From assembly GCF_024127895.1 (NCBI RefSeq), contig NZ_JAMYBK010000005.1, positions 124,001 to 188,000 of the forward strand: 64,000 nucleotides of DNA, written 5' to 3'. The notes beneath the pieces are model-generated. The model had not been told where the DNA came from, made no database searches, and was given only the letters and a program-made list of their open reading frames with translations. How positions within the stretch are numbered: the stretch's first letter is position 1; the number at the start of each line of letters is the position of its first letter. A program made the translations under genes and the position numbers. Below are positions 52,050-63,174 of this stretch, one piece after another. The stretch comes from Pseudomonas guariconensis (GTDB lineage Bacteria; Pseudomonadota; Gammaproteobacteria; Pseudomonadales; Pseudomonadaceae).

Positions 52050-54614
52050 ATGGCCGATTGGCAATCCCTCGACCCCGAGGCCGCCCGTGAAGCGGAAAAA
52101 TACGAGAATCCCATCCCCAGCCGTGAGCTGATCCTGCAACACCTTGCCGACCGCGGCGAACCGGCTGCGCGCGAGCAGCTGGCGGCGGAGTTCGGCCTCT
52201 ACGAGGAAGACCAGATCGAAGCCCTGCGCCGTCGCCTGCGGGCGATGGAGCGCGATGGCCAGCTGATCTACACCCGGCGCGGCACCTATGCCCCGGTGGA
52301 CAAGCTGGACCTGATCTGCGGCCGCATCTCCGGCCACCGCGACGGTTTTGGTTTCCTCATCCCCGATGATGGCAGCGACGACCTGTTCCTCAGCCCGGCG
52401 CAGATGCGCCTGGTGTTCGACGGCGACCGCGCCCTGGCCCGGGTTTCCGGCGTCGACCGCCGTGGCCGCCGCGAAGGTGTGCTGGTGGAGGTCATCTCCC
52501 GTGCCCACGAGAGCGTGGTCGGCCGCTACTTCGAGGAAGGCGGCATCGGCTACGTCACCCCCGACAACCCGAAGATCCAGCAGGAAGTGCTGGTCACCGC
52601 CGGGCGCAACGGTGGCGCCAAGATCGGCCAGTTCGTCGAGATCAAGATCACCCACTGGCCAACCCCGCGCTTCCAGCCCCAGGGCGACGTGGTCGAGGTG
52701 ATCGGCAACTACATGGCGCCGGGCATGGAGATCGATGTCGCCCTGCGCAGCTACGACATCCCGCATGTCTGGCCCAAGGAGGTGATCAAGGAAGCGCGCA
52801 AGTTCCGCTCCGAAGTCGAAGAGAAGGACAAGGAAAAGCGCATCGACCTGCGCCACCTGCCGTTCGTCACCATCGATGGCGAGGACGCCCGCGACTTCGA
52901 CGACGCCGTCTACTGCGAGCCACTGGGCAAGCTGCGCCTGTTCTCGGGCGGCTGGCGCCTGTACGTGGCGATCGCCGACGTGTCCAGCTATGTACGCCTG
53001 GGCTCGGCCCTGGACACCGAGGCGCAGCAGCGCGGCAACTCGGTGTACTTCCCCGAGCGGGTGGTGCCGATGCTGCCGGAGGAGCTGTCCAACGGCCTGT
53101 GCTCGCTGAACCCGCACGTCGATCGCCTGGCCATGGTCTGCGAGATGACCATCAACAAGGCCGGCCAGATGGTCGACTACCAGTTCTACGAGGCGGTGAT
53201 CCACTCCCATGCCCGGCTGACCTACAACAAGGTCAGCAGCATGCTCGAGCACGCCCGCACCCGCGAGGGCAAGGCGCTGCGCGAGGAGTACAGCGCGGTG
53301 CTGCCAGACCTCAAGCACCTCTACGCCTTGTACAAGGCGCTGGTGGCGGCCCGTCATACCCGGGGTGCGATCGACTTCGAGACCCAGGAAACCCGCATCA
53401 TCTTCGGCGAAGAGCGCAAGATCGCGGAAATCTGCCCGACCGTGCGCAACGATGCCCACAAGCTGATCGAGGAATGCATGCTGGCGGCCAACGTGGCCAC
53501 CGCCGAGTTCCTGCAGAAGCACGGCGTGCCGGCCCTGTACCGGGTGCATGACGGCCCGCCGCCGGAGCGCCTGGAAAAACTGCGCGCCTTCCTTGGCGAA
53601 CTGGGCCTGTCGTTGCACAAGGGCAAGGAACCGTCGCCGAAGGACTACCAAGCGCTGCTGGCGAGCATCGCCGAGCGCCCGGACTTCCACCTGATCCAGA
53701 CCGTCATGCTGCGCTCGCTCAGCCAGGCGGTGTACAGCGTCGAGAACAATGGCCACTTCGGCCTGAACTACGAGGCCTACACCCACTTCACCTCGCCGAT
53801 TCGCCGCTATCCGGACCTGCTGGTGCACCGCGCCATCCGCAGCGTGATCCGCTCGCGGGTCGACACCCCGCACGTCAAGCGTGCCGGCGCCATGAGCATC
53901 CCCAAGGCGCGCATCTACCCGTACGACGAGCATGCCCTGGAGCAGATGGGCGAACAGTGCTCGATGACCGAACGGCGTGCCGACGAAGCCACCCGCGACG
54001 TGGTCAACTGGCTCAAGTGCGAGTACATGCGCGACCGCGTCGGCGAGACCTTCCCGGGCGTGATCACCGCGGTGACCGGTTTCGGCCTGTTCGTCGAGCT
54101 GACCGACATCTACGTCGAAGGCCTGGTGCATGTCAGCGCCTTGCCGGGTGACTACTACCACTTCGACCCGGTGCACCATCGCTTGTCCGGCGAGCGCAGC
54201 GGGCGCAGTTTCCGCTTGGGCGACACGATCGAGGTCAAGGTCATGCGGGTCGACCTGGACGAGCGCAAGATCGACTTCGAACTGTCGGAGAAGGCAGCCA
54301 CCGCACCGGTCGGGCGCAAGTCGCGCAGCCCTTCGCCCGAGCCTGCGGCAGAGCCGGCGCCTGAGCCCAAGGCCACACCCAAGCCGCGCAGCGGCAAGCG
54401 CGAGTCCGCCGAGGCGTACTTCCCCAAGGATGCCGTGCAGCGTAACGCCGAAGTGCGCAAGAGCCGCGAAATGAAGAAGGCGCTGATGAGCGAGGCCCGC
54501 CACGGCCAGGCTGGCGCCAAGGCCGAGAAGGGCGCCAAGGCCTCCGGCAAGACCAAGCATCGCAAGGGGCCGTCGAAGTCCGGCGCGCCACGTAAAGGCA
54601 AGAACAAGTCATGA
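52050..54614 (+). CDS. rnr: Ribonuclease R
   Basis: An 854-residue 3'-5' exoribonuclease that degrades structured RNA. N-terminal helix-turn-helix and two cold-shock domains, the RNB catalytic domain (D-G-E-D-A-R-D-F-D-D-A-V near residue 275 with the catalytic aspartates), an S1 domain (T-A-V-T-G-F-G-L-F-V-E) at about 670-745, and a K/A-rich basic tail. AAGGTGA lies 11 bases before the ATG. rlmB overlaps its stop (ATGA). The 742-bp region before it contains the tRNA genes and their promoter. Confidence 0.97.
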   Translation: MADWQSLDPEAAREAEKYENPIPSRELILQHLADRGEPAAREQLAAEFGLYEEDQIEALRRRLRAMERDGQLIYTRRGTYAPVDKLDLICGRISGHRDGFGFLIPDDGSDDLFLSPAQMRLVFDGDRALARVSGVDRRGRREGVLVEVISRAHESVVGRYFEEGGIGYVTPDNPKIQQEVLVTAGRNGGAKIGQFVEIKITHWPTPRFQPQGDVVEVIGNYMAPGMEIDVALRSYDIPHVWPKEVIKEARKFRSEVEEKDKEKRIDLRHLPFVTIDGEDARDFDDAVYCEPLGKLRLFSGGWRLYVAIADVSSYVRLGSALDTEAQQRGNSVYFPERVVPMLPEELSNGLCSLNPHVDRLAMVCEMTINKAGQMVDYQFYEAVIHSHARLTYNKVSSMLEHARTREGKALREEYSAVLPDLKHLYALYKALVAARHTRGAIDFETQETRIIFGEERKIAEICPTVRNDAHKLIEECMLAANVATAEFLQKHGVPALYRVHDGPPPERLEKLRAFLGELGLSLHKGKEPSPKDYQALLASIAERPDFHLIQTVMLRSLSQAVYSVENNGHFGLNYEAYTHFTSPIRRYPDLLVHRAIRSVIRSRVDTPHVKRAGAMSIPKARIYPYDEHALEQMGEQCSMTERRADEATRDVVNWLKCEYMRDRVGETFPGVITAVTGFGLFVELTDIYVEGLVHVSALPGDYYHFDPVHHRLSGERSGRSFRLGDTIEVKVMRVDLDERKIDFELSEKAATAPVGRKSRSPSPEPAAEPAPEPKATPKPRSGKRESAEAYFPKDAVQRNAEVRKSREMKKALMSEARHGQAGAKAEKGAKASGKTKHRKGPSKSGAPRKGKNKS

Positions 54615-55357
54615 GCCAGCTGGAAAAGATCTACGGCGTGCACGCCGTACAGGCGTTGCTGCAGCATCATCCCAAGCGGGTCAAGCAGATCTGGTTGTCC
54701 GAGGGGCGTAGCGAGCCACGCATCCAGGCCTTGCTGGCGCTGGCGGCGGAGTACCGCGTGCCGGTCGGCCAGGCCGAGCGGCGCGAGCTCGATGCCTGGG
54801 TCGAAGGCGTGCATCAGGGCGTGGTCGCCGAGGTCAGCCCCAGCCAAGTCTGGGCCGAGGCCATGCTCGACGAACTGCTCGAGCGCACCGAGCAGCCGCC
54901 GCTGATCCTGGTGCTCGATGGGGTCACCGACCCGCACAACCTCGGCGCCTGCCTGCGCACGGCCGATGCCGCCGGCGCCACGGCGGTGGTGATCCCCAAG
55001 GACAAGTCGGCGACCCTCACTGGCGTGGTGCGCAAGGTCGCCTGCGGCGCCGCCGAGGTGATCCCGCTGGTGGCCGTGACCAACCTCGCCCGCACCCTGG
55101 AGAAGCTCCAGCAGCGCGGCCTGTGGGTGGTCGGCACCGCCGGCGAGGCTGAGCAGGAGCTGTACCAGCAGGACCTGACCGGGCCGCTGGTCATGGTCAT
55201 GGGCGCCGAAGGCAAGGGCATGCGCCGGCTGACCCGCGAGCACTGCGACTTTTTGGTCAAGCTGCCGATGGCCGGCAGCGTCAGCAGCCTGAACGTCTCG
55301 GTGGCCACCGGGGTGTGCCTGTTCGAGGCTGTCAGGCAGCGCCGCCAGCAGCCTTGA
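54611..55357 (+). CDS. rlmB: 23S rRNA (guanosine-2'-O-)-methyltransferase RlmB
   Basis: A 248-residue SPOUT-class enzyme that methylates G2251 in 23S rRNA. N-terminal substrate-binding region (I-Y-G-V-H-A-V), then the knotted C-terminal domain with L-D-G-V-T-D-P-H-N-L-G, V-M-G-A-E-G-K-G-M and L-P-M-A-G-S-V-S-S-L-N-V-S-V-A. Overlaps rnr by 4 bp, the same pair as in E. coli. Confidence 0.97.
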   Translation: MSQLEKIYGVHAVQALLQHHPKRVKQIWLSEGRSEPRIQALLALAAEYRVPVGQAERRELDAWVEGVHQGVVAEVSPSQVWAEAMLDELLERTEQPPLILVLDGVTDPHNLGACLRTADAAGATAVVIPKDKSATLTGVVRKVACGAAEVIPLVAVTNLARTLEKLQQRGLWVVGTAGEAEQELYQQDLTGPLVMVMGAEGKGMRRLTREHCDFLVKLPMAGSVSSLNVSVATGVCLFEAVRQRRQQP

Positions 55358-55363
55358 GCTGCG

Positions 55364-55445
55364 GGCGCCAAGCGGCAGGAGAAAGCAGAACCGTGGTGGA
55401 TCTGCTTTCAACGTGCCGCTTGCCGCTTGTAACTTGAAGCTTCCG
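55364..55445. repeat. Second-family palindromic element after rlmB
   Basis: 'gcgccaagcggcaggagaaagcag' and 'ctgctttcaacgtgccgcttgccgcttg' form an imperfect inverted repeat, ending in 'taacttgaagcttc'. The end resembles the element after orn (32280). It lies in the gap before the rpsF promoter. Confidence 0.6.
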
Positions 55446-55450
55446 GCGCC

Positions 55451-55479
55451 TTGCTTGTCCGCCCCGCCTTCTCTACAAT
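55451..55479 (+). promoter_or_regulatory. Sigma-70 promoter of the rpsF operon
   Basis: TTGCTT (55451-55456), a 17-base spacer, and TACAAT (55474-55479), about 120 bases before rpsF. Strong match with ideal spacing. Confidence 0.7.
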
Positions 55480-55599
55480 TGCGCCCCTTGCCGTGCAGGC
55501 AGGCGCGCATGTGCCTTCTTTCCAAGGCAAGACATACAGTGTCATTCACTCCTTGTCTGACCAGATCGCTGGCAGACTACTAACCCGTAAGGAGCATTC

Positions 55600-56025
55600 A
55601 TGCGTCATTACGAAATCATCTTCCTGGTCCACCCTGACCAGAGCGAGCAAGTCGGCGGCATGGTCGAGCGTTACACCAAGCTGATCGAAGAAGACGGCGG
55701 CAAGATCCACCGCCTGGAAGACTGGGGCCGTCGTCAGCTGGCCTACGCCATCAACAACGTTCACAAGGCTCACTACGTGATGCTGAACGTCGAGTGCACC
55801 GGCAAGGCCCTGGCCGAGCTGGAAGACAACTTCCGCTACAACGATGCCGTGATCCGTAACCTGATCATCCGTCGCGACGAAGCCATCACCGGCCCGTCCG
55901 AGATGCTGAAGGCCGAAGAGAACCGCAGCGAGCGCCGTGAGCGTCGTGAGCGTCCTGAAGCTGCTGATGGCGCCGAAGGCGACGACAGCAACGACAGCGA
56001 CAACAGCGATAACGCTGACGAGTAA
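55600..56025 (+). CDS. rpsF: 30S ribosomal protein S6
   Basis: A 141-residue ribosomal protein that binds 16S rRNA with S18. Typical start [12 protein letters not shown], the [12 protein letters not shown] motif and an acidic D/N/S tail. AAGGAG precedes the ATG. rpsR follows after 29 bp; there is no priB between them, unlike E. coli. Confidence 0.98.
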   Translation: MRHYEIIFLVHPDQSEQVGGMVERYTKLIEEDGGKIHRLEDWGRRQLAYAINNVHKAHYVMLNVECTGKALAELEDNFRYNDAVIRNLIIRRDEAITGPSEMLKAEENRSERRERRERPEAADGAEGDDSNDSDNSDNADE

Positions 56026-56054
56026 TCCACGGACCTTTTTGAGGAGCCTATTAC

Positions 56055-56285
56055 ATGGCACGTTTCTTCCGTCGTCGTAAATTCTGCCGCTTCACTGCCG
56101 AAGACGTGAAAGAGATCGACTACAAAGATCTCAACACCCTGAAAGCTTACGTATCCGAAACCGGCAAAATCGTTCCAAGCCGTATCACCGGTACCAAAGC
56201 TCGTTATCAGCGTCAGCTGGCTACCGCTATCAAGCGCGCCCGCTTCCTGGCCCTGCTGCCCTACACCGACAGCCACGGCCGCTGA
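56055..56285 (+). CDS. rpsR: 30S ribosomal protein S18
   Basis: A 76-residue basic protein, [13 protein letters not shown] onward, with the usual [10 protein letters not shown] core. Partner of S6. GAGGAG lies upstream of the ATG. Codon use is of the highly expressed type. Confidence 0.98.
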   Translation: MARFFRRRKFCRFTAEDVKEIDYKDLNTLKAYVSETGKIVPSRITGTKARYQRQLATAIKRARFLALLPYTDSHGR

Positions 56286-56318
56286 GACCGGGTCGTCGAC
56301 AAGTAGCAAGGGATAAGC

Positions 56319-57212
56319 ATGCGAGCGTTGGCTGATTTCATCATGCGCGGTCGCGTGCAGGCCTCCATCGTGGTGGCCGGTTGTGCGGCATTGCCGCTGT
56401 TGTTCTGGTTGAGTGCCGCTGCCGGGAGCCTGGTGTTCCTGCGGCGCGGTTTCAAGGACGCTTCCTCGGTGATCGTCTGGGGCATCCTGCCGGCATTGGC
56501 CTGGTGGATCTTCGGCGAGCCGCGCACCTTGATGGTGCTGCTGGGGACGCTGGGGCTGGCTGCGCTGTTGCGCGCCGGGCATTCCTGGAACCGGGTGCTG
56601 TTGTCCAGCATCGCCTTGGGCCTGTTGTACGGTGTCATCCTGGGTTCGGTGTTCCGCGAACCGATCGAAGCTCTGGCGCGAGCGCTTGAAAAAGCCCTGC
56701 CGCAGATGCTCGGCGGTCTCTACCAGCAGTTGTCGGTGGAGGAGCAGGCACACCTCGGGAGCCTCATCGTACCGGTGCTCAACGGCCTGATCGCGGCGTT
56801 GCTGCAGGTGGTCAGTGTGCTGGCCCTGATGTTGGGGCGCTACTGGCAGGCCGCGTTGTACAACCCGGGAGGTTTCGGCCGCGAGTTTCAAGCGGTGCGG
56901 ATTCCCCTGGTGCCGGCACTGGTGCTGCTGGCGTGCATGCTGTTCGGGCCGAACTTCGGTTCTGCCCTGGCATTGCTGACGCCGCTGTGCAGCGTGCCGC
57001 TCATGTTCGCGGGGATCGCCCTGCTGCATGGGCTGGTGGCCCAGAAACGCCTGGCCAGGTTCTGGCTGGTGGGGTTGTACGTGACGCTGGTGCTGTTCAT
57101 GCAGCTGACCTATCCGTTGCTCGTGGTCTTGGCCATTGTCGATAGCCTGATTGATTTTCGCGGTCGCAAGTCCCCTCACCAGGGTGACGATTCCGCGAAC
57201 GGTGAAGGTTAA
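56319..57212 (+). CDS. Multi-pass membrane protein of unknown function within the ribosomal operon
   Basis: A 297-residue protein with about eight hydrophobic segments, spaced over most of its length, and a short charged C-terminal tail. It lies between rpsR and rplI on the same strand (33 bp and 20 bp gaps). Its layout is like DUF2232/YybS-type proteins, but I cannot confirm the family. Base and codon use are less biased than in its ribosomal neighbours, so translation is probably much lower. Confidence 0.8.
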   Translation: MRALADFIMRGRVQASIVVAGCAALPLLFWLSAAAGSLVFLRRGFKDASSVIVWGILPALAWWIFGEPRTLMVLLGTLGLAALLRAGHSWNRVLLSSIALGLLYGVILGSVFREPIEALARALEKALPQMLGGLYQQLSVEEQAHLGSLIVPVLNGLIAALLQVVSVLALMLGRYWQAALYNPGGFGREFQAVRIPLVPALVLLACMLFGPNFGSALALLTPLCSVPLMFAGIALLHGLVAQKRLARFWLVGLYVTLVLFMQLTYPLLVVLAIVDSLIDFRGRKSPHQGDDSANGEG

Positions 57213-57232
57213 AAGTTAAGAGGTTTTACCAA

Positions 57233-57679
57233 ATGGAACTGATCCTGCTGGAAAAAGTCGCCAACCTGGGCAACCTGGGCGACAAAGTAAAAGTAAAAGG
57301 TGGTTACGGCCGTAACTTCCTGCTGCCTTTCGGCAAGGCCGTCGTTGCCAACGCCGCCAACCTGGCCGCGTTCGAAGAGCGCCGCGCCGAGCTGGAAAAA
57401 GCTGCTGCCGACCGTAAGGCTTCGGCTGAAAGCCGCGCTGCCCAACTGGCCGAGCTGGAAGTGACCATCACTGCCACCGCCGGTGACGAAGGCAAGCTGT
57501 TCGGTTCGATCGGCACCCACGACATCGCTGACGCCCTGACCGCCTCCGGCGTCGAAGTGGCCAAGGCTGAAGTTCGTCTGCCGAACGGCACCATCCGTAA
57601 CGTCGGCGAATACGACGTTGCCGTGCACCTGCACAGCGACGTCGAAGCCACCGTACGCGTGGTTGTCGTCGCAGCCTAA
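57233..57679 (+). CDS. rplI: 50S ribosomal protein L9
   Basis: A 148-residue protein with the L9 N-terminal domain ([22 protein letters not shown]), a long connecting helix rich in A, E and K, and a C-terminal domain ending [13 protein letters not shown] lies upstream of the ATG. Last ribosomal gene before dnaB. Confidence 0.98.
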   Translation: MELILLEKVANLGNLGDKVKVKGGYGRNFLLPFGKAVVANAANLAAFEERRAELEKAAADRKASAESRAAQLAELEVTITATAGDEGKLFGSIGTHDIADALTASGVEVAKAEVRLPNGTIRNVGEYDVAVHLHSDVEATVRVVVVAA

Positions 57680-57791
57680 GCTGCAGCGATCGGTTGGCTC
57701 CTCGTGGGCCAGCCGGTAACATCGGGCACGGTCCTGCTTCATGCAGGTCGTGCCCTTTGTCTTTTTCATCACCCAGATTTTTCGCGTGGAC

Positions 57792-59189
57792 ATGAACGAG
57801 ATCAGCAACCCCGAGCAACTCGACCTGCAGACCGCCGCCCTCAAGGTGCCGCCGCATTCCATCGAGGCCGAACAGGCCGTGCTCGGTGGCCTGATGCTGG
57901 ACAACAACGCCTGGGAACGGGTGCTGGACCAGGTCTCGGACGGTGATTTCTATCGGCATGACCACCGCCTGATCTTCCGCGCCATCCACAAGCTGGTGGA
58001 CCAGAACCAGCCGTTCGACGTGGTGACCCTGCACGAGCAGTTGGACAAGGAAGGCCTGTCGTCCCAGGTCGGTGGCCTGGCCTACCTCGCCGAGCTGGCC
58101 AAGAACACCCCGTCGGTGGCCAACATCAAGGCCTATGCGGCGATCATCCGCGAGCGGGCCACGCTGCGCCAGTTGATCAGCATCAGCACCGACATCGCCG
58201 ACAACGCCTTCAACCCGCAGGGGCGCAACGCCGAGGAAATCCTCGACGATGCCGAGCGGCAGATCTTCCAGATCGCCGAGGCGCGGCCAAAGACCGGCGG
58301 CCCGGTGGGCGTCAACGAGCTGCTGACCAAGGCCATCGACCGCATCGACACGCTGTTCAACTCCGACAGCGACATCACCGGCCTGTCCACCGGCTACACC
58401 GACCTGGACGAGAAGACCAGCGGCCTGCAGCCGGCCGACCTGATCATCGTTGCCGGTCGTCCGTCGATGGGCAAGACCACCTTCGCCATGAACCTGGTGG
58501 AGAACGCCGTGCTGCGCAGCGACAAGGCGGTGCTGGTGTTCTCCCTGGAGATGCCCGGCGAGGCGCTGATCATGCGTATGTTGTCGTCGCTGGGGCGGAT
58601 CGACCAGACCAAGGTCCGCTCCGGCCAACTGGACGACGACGACTGGCCGAGGCTGACCTCGGCGGTCAACCTGCTCAACGATCGCAAGCTGTTCATCGAC
58701 GATACCGCCGGCATCAGCCCCTCGGAAATGCGCGCCCGTACCCGTCGCCTGGTGCGTGAGCACGGCGATGTCGCCCTGATCATGGTCGACTACCTGCAGC
58801 TGATGCAGATCCCCGGCTCCAGCGGCGACAACCGCACCAACGAGATCTCCGAGATCTCCCGCTCGCTCAAGGCCCTGGCCAAGGAGTTCAACTGCCCGGT
58901 GATCGCCCTGTCGCAGCTCAACCGCTCCCTGGAGCAGCGGCCGAACAAGCGCCCGGTGAACTCCGACCTGCGTGAATCCGGGGCGATCGAGCAGGACGCC
59001 GACGTGATCATGTTCGTCTACCGTGACGAGGTGTATCACCCGGAGACCGAGCACAAGGGCATCGCCGAGATCATCATCGGCAAGCAGCGTAACGGCCCCA
59101 TCGGCTTCATCCGCCTGGCGTTCATCGGCAAGTACACCCGCTTCGAGAACCTTGCGCCGGGCATGTACAACTTCGACGACGACGAATAA
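57792..59189 (+). CDS. dnaB: Replicative DNA helicase DnaB
   Basis: A 465-residue hexameric 5'-3' helicase of the replication fork. N-terminal domain begins with [16 protein letters not shown]. The RecA-like domain has Walker [10 protein letters not shown] (about 222-230), F-S-L-E-M, and D-Y-L-Q-L-M. No intein. ATG at 57792 starts a normal N-terminus; the ribosome site is weak and the frame opens 17 codons earlier. Confidence 0.98.
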   Translation: MNEISNPEQLDLQTAALKVPPHSIEAEQAVLGGLMLDNNAWERVLDQVSDGDFYRHDHRLIFRAIHKLVDQNQPFDVVTLHEQLDKEGLSSQVGGLAYLAELAKNTPSVANIKAYAAIIRERATLRQLISISTDIADNAFNPQGRNAEEILDDAERQIFQIAEARPKTGGPVGVNELLTKAIDRIDTLFNSDSDITGLSTGYTDLDEKTSGLQPADLIIVAGRPSMGKTTFAMNLVENAVLRSDKAVLVFSLEMPGEALIMRMLSSLGRIDQTKVRSGQLDDDDWPRLTSAVNLLNDRKLFIDDTAGISPSEMRARTRRLVREHGDVALIMVDYLQLMQIPGSSGDNRTNEISEISRSLKALAKEFNCPVIALSQLNRSLEQRPNKRPVNSDLRESGAIEQDADVIMFVYRDEVYHPETEHKGIAEIIIGKQRNGPIGFIRLAFIGKYTRFENLAPGMYNFDDDE

Positions 59190-59338
59190 CCGCGGAAGGC
59201 CCCCTGGGGAGCGCTTGCCCTGCGGCCCCACAGGGTTCTGTGTCTTTCATGAATCCGACCCCTGTCGTCGGATTTGATCAAAATTTGTGCTATATTCCGC
59301 GCCCGCGATTTCCCTGCACACCAGAACCGGTCACTGAC

Positions 59339-61639
<2,301 letters not shown>

Positions 61640-61650
61640 AGGGGGCATGT

Positions 61651-61669
61651 GGGGCTGCGAAGCAGCCCC
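61651..61669. repeat. Solo ggggctgc-gaa-gcagcccc hairpin
   Basis: Same 19-nt hairpin as at 3664 and 48634, in the 36-bp gap between two convergent genes. It may serve as a shared transcript end. Confidence 0.6.
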
Positions 61670-61675
61670 CGGGTA

Positions 61676-62263
61676 TCAGTCAGGCTTGCGGTCGACCCAT
61701 TTTGGCAACACCGGCGCCTCGAACGCTTCCATCCCGTCCAGCAGCTCATCCGGCTGCTTGCCGAGCAACAGCATCGCCCGGTGCTGCGGTCGCACGAAGC
61801 CTTCCTCGACAATATGGTCGAGGAACCCACCAAGCTTTTCATAGAAGCCATTGACGTCCAGCAGCCCCAGCGGCTTGGCGTGATAGCCCAACTGCCCCCA
61901 GGTCCACACCTCGAACAGCTCCTCCAGCGTGCCCAGGCCACCGGGCAGGGCGATGAAGGCATCGCTGAGCTCTGCCATGCGCGCCTTGCGGGCATGCATG
62001 CCGTCGACCACCTCCAGGCGGGTCAGGCCGGTGTGGCCGATCTCGGCATTCATCAGGCTCTGCGGGATGATGCCGATGACCTCGCCACCAGCGGCCATGG
62101 CCGCGTCGGCCACGGTGCCCATCAGGCCGACCGCGCCGCCGCCGTAGACCAGGGTCAGGCCACGGCGGGCGATGGCCTGGCCGAGTGCGATGGCCGCCTC
62201 GCGATAGGCTGGGTTGGCGCCGATGCTGGCACCGCAGAAGACACAAACGGAACGTACAGGCAT
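61676..62263 (-). CDS. LOG-family protein (putative cytokinin riboside 5'-monophosphate phosphoribohydrolase)
   Basis: A 195-residue Rossmann-fold protein. The signature P-G-G-L-G-T-L-E-E is at residues 107-115, and the upstream M-H-A-R-K motif (89-93) gives the catalytic Arg/Lys. The LOG family removes ribose 5-phosphate from AMP-type nucleotides; in bacteria the physiological role is unclear. A ribosome site (GGAGATAA) precedes the ATG at 62263. It is the gene downstream of the small ORF at 62423. Confidence 0.93.
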   Translation of the reverse strand: MPVRSVCVFCGASIGANPAYREAAIALGQAIARRGLTLVYGGGAVGLMGTVADAAMAAGGEVIGIIPQSLMNAEIGHTGLTRLEVVDGMHARKARMAELSDAFIALPGGLGTLEELFEVWTWGQLGYHAKPLGLLDVNGFYEKLGGFLDHIVEEGFVRPQHRAMLLLGKQPDELLDGMEAFEAPVLPKWVDRKPD

Positions 62264-62327
62264 TGCTTATCTCCAGTTACATGCGTAAACAGGGTAAGGC
62301 GCATGCCTGCCGCTTCCAAGGCCAGTT

Positions 62328-62423
62328 TCACTCCGGGCGCGAGAATTCGTGGACGGCACCGCTCGCACCATGGGCGTAGGCGGCCAACAGACTGTTCATC
62401 AAGCTACCGAGGGACATGTTCAT
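62328..62423 (-). CDS. Small ORF of 31 codons upstream of the LOG gene
   Basis: The peptide starts M-N-M-S-L-G-S-L-M-N-S-L-L-A-A-Y and ends E-F-S-R-P-E. It has a near-perfect ribosome site, AAGGAGCA, directly before its ATG, better than that of most long genes here. The first half could form an amphipathic helix. It lies 64 bp before the LOG gene on the same strand. No known family recognised; it may be a leader peptide, a small membrane-binding protein, or a chance ORF. Confidence 0.5.
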   Translation of the reverse strand: MNMSLGSLMNSLLAAYAHGASGAVHEFSRPE

Positions 62424-62485
62424 TGCTCCTTAATGAGAGGTTGTCTCATCGTCCGCTAAGAAGGCATGATGTGCACTTAGATTGG

Positions 62486-62495
62486 TTGTATACAA
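62486..62495. promoter_or_regulatory. Palindrome TTGTATACAA (GntR-type operator candidate)
   Basis: A perfect 10-bp palindrome in AT-rich DNA, 63 bp upstream of the small ORF (minus strand) and 116 bp upstream of azurin (plus strand). The core TTGTATACAA is like operators of FCD-type GntR regulators (e.g. VanR-like). Which of the two genes it controls is unknown. Confidence 0.45.
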
Positions 62496-62534
62496 TCCAT
62501 TGAACAAATCAACTGGCTGACCACTTGACGCCCC

Positions 62535-62548
62535 TTGACGCACATCAG
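62535..62548 (+). promoter_or_regulatory. Candidate ANR/FNR box upstream of azurin
   Basis: TTGAC-GCAC-ATCAG matches 8 of 10 positions of the ANR/FNR consensus TTGAT-N4-ATCAA, 63 bases before the azurin start. Azurin expression in P. aeruginosa is known to depend on ANR under low oxygen. Location and match fit; binding is not shown. Confidence 0.55.
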
Positions 62549-62610
62549 GAAGGGGCATGGCGGTTTCAGGCAGTCTCGCAATTGATAAAACCCTGCCAAG
62601 GAGATTCACG

Positions 62611-63060
62611 ATGTTTGCGAAAGCTGTAGCGGTATCCCTGCTGACCCTCGCCAGCGCCTCTGTCTTCGCAGCCGAGTGTTCGGTGACTGTCGACTCGACC
62701 GACCAGATGTCTTACAACACCAAGGAATTCACCGTCGACAAGAGCTGCAAGGAGTTCACCGTCAAGCTGACCCACTCCGGCAACCTGCCGAAGAACGTCA
62801 TGGGCCACAACCTGGTGATCAGCAAGACAGCCGACATGCAGGGCATTGCCACCGAAGGCATGACCCAGGGCATCGACAAGGGCTACCTGAAGGAAGACAA
62901 CGCCGCGATCATCGCCCACACCGCGATGATCGGTGCGCCAGAGAAGGAAACCGAGGTGAAGTTCGACACCTCCAAGCTGGAAGCGGGCGGTGACTACAGC
63001 TTCTTCTGCACCTTCCCGGGCCATATCTCGATGATGAAGGGCAAGGTTATCGTCAAGTAA
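62611..63060 (+). CDS. azu: Azurin
   Basis: A 149-residue precursor of a periplasmic type 1 copper protein. Signal peptide of 20 residues, mature part beginning A-E-C-S-V. Copper ligands in mature numbering: His46 (G-H-N-L-V-I-S), Cys113, His118 and Met122 ([11 protein letters not shown]); the Cys3-Cys26 disulfide pair is also present. AAGGAGAT precedes the ATG. It carries electrons in the periplasm. Candidate ANR box upstream; nadE downstream and convergent, as commonly seen in Pseudomonas. Confidence 0.97.
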   Translation: MFAKAVAVSLLTLASASVFAAECSVTVDSTDQMSYNTKEFTVDKSCKEFTVKLTHSGNLPKNVMGHNLVISKTADMQGIATEGMTQGIDKGYLKEDNAAIIAHTAMIGAPEKETEVKFDTSKLEAGGDYSFFCTFPGHISMMKGKVIVK

Positions 63061-63082
63061 GTAAAGCCATGTAGGGCTTACT

Positions 63083-63170
63083 GGCCTCTTCGCGGGCAAG
63101 CACGCTCCCACAGGTTGACCACTGGTCTCGAGGACAGTGATGACCCTGTGGAGCGGGCTTGCCCGCGAAG
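63083..63170. repeat. Inverted REP pair between azurin and nadE
   Basis: Facing REP units ('gcgggcaagcacgctccca' near 63092 and 'gagcgggcttgcccgc' near 63151) over about 40 bp, between two convergent genes. Confidence 0.85.
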
Positions 63171-63174
63171 CTTT

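Noticed and set aside
51918..54560. 880-codon open frame antisense to rnr
   Set aside because: rnr is certain on the other strand, and this frame shows only complementary-strand composition.
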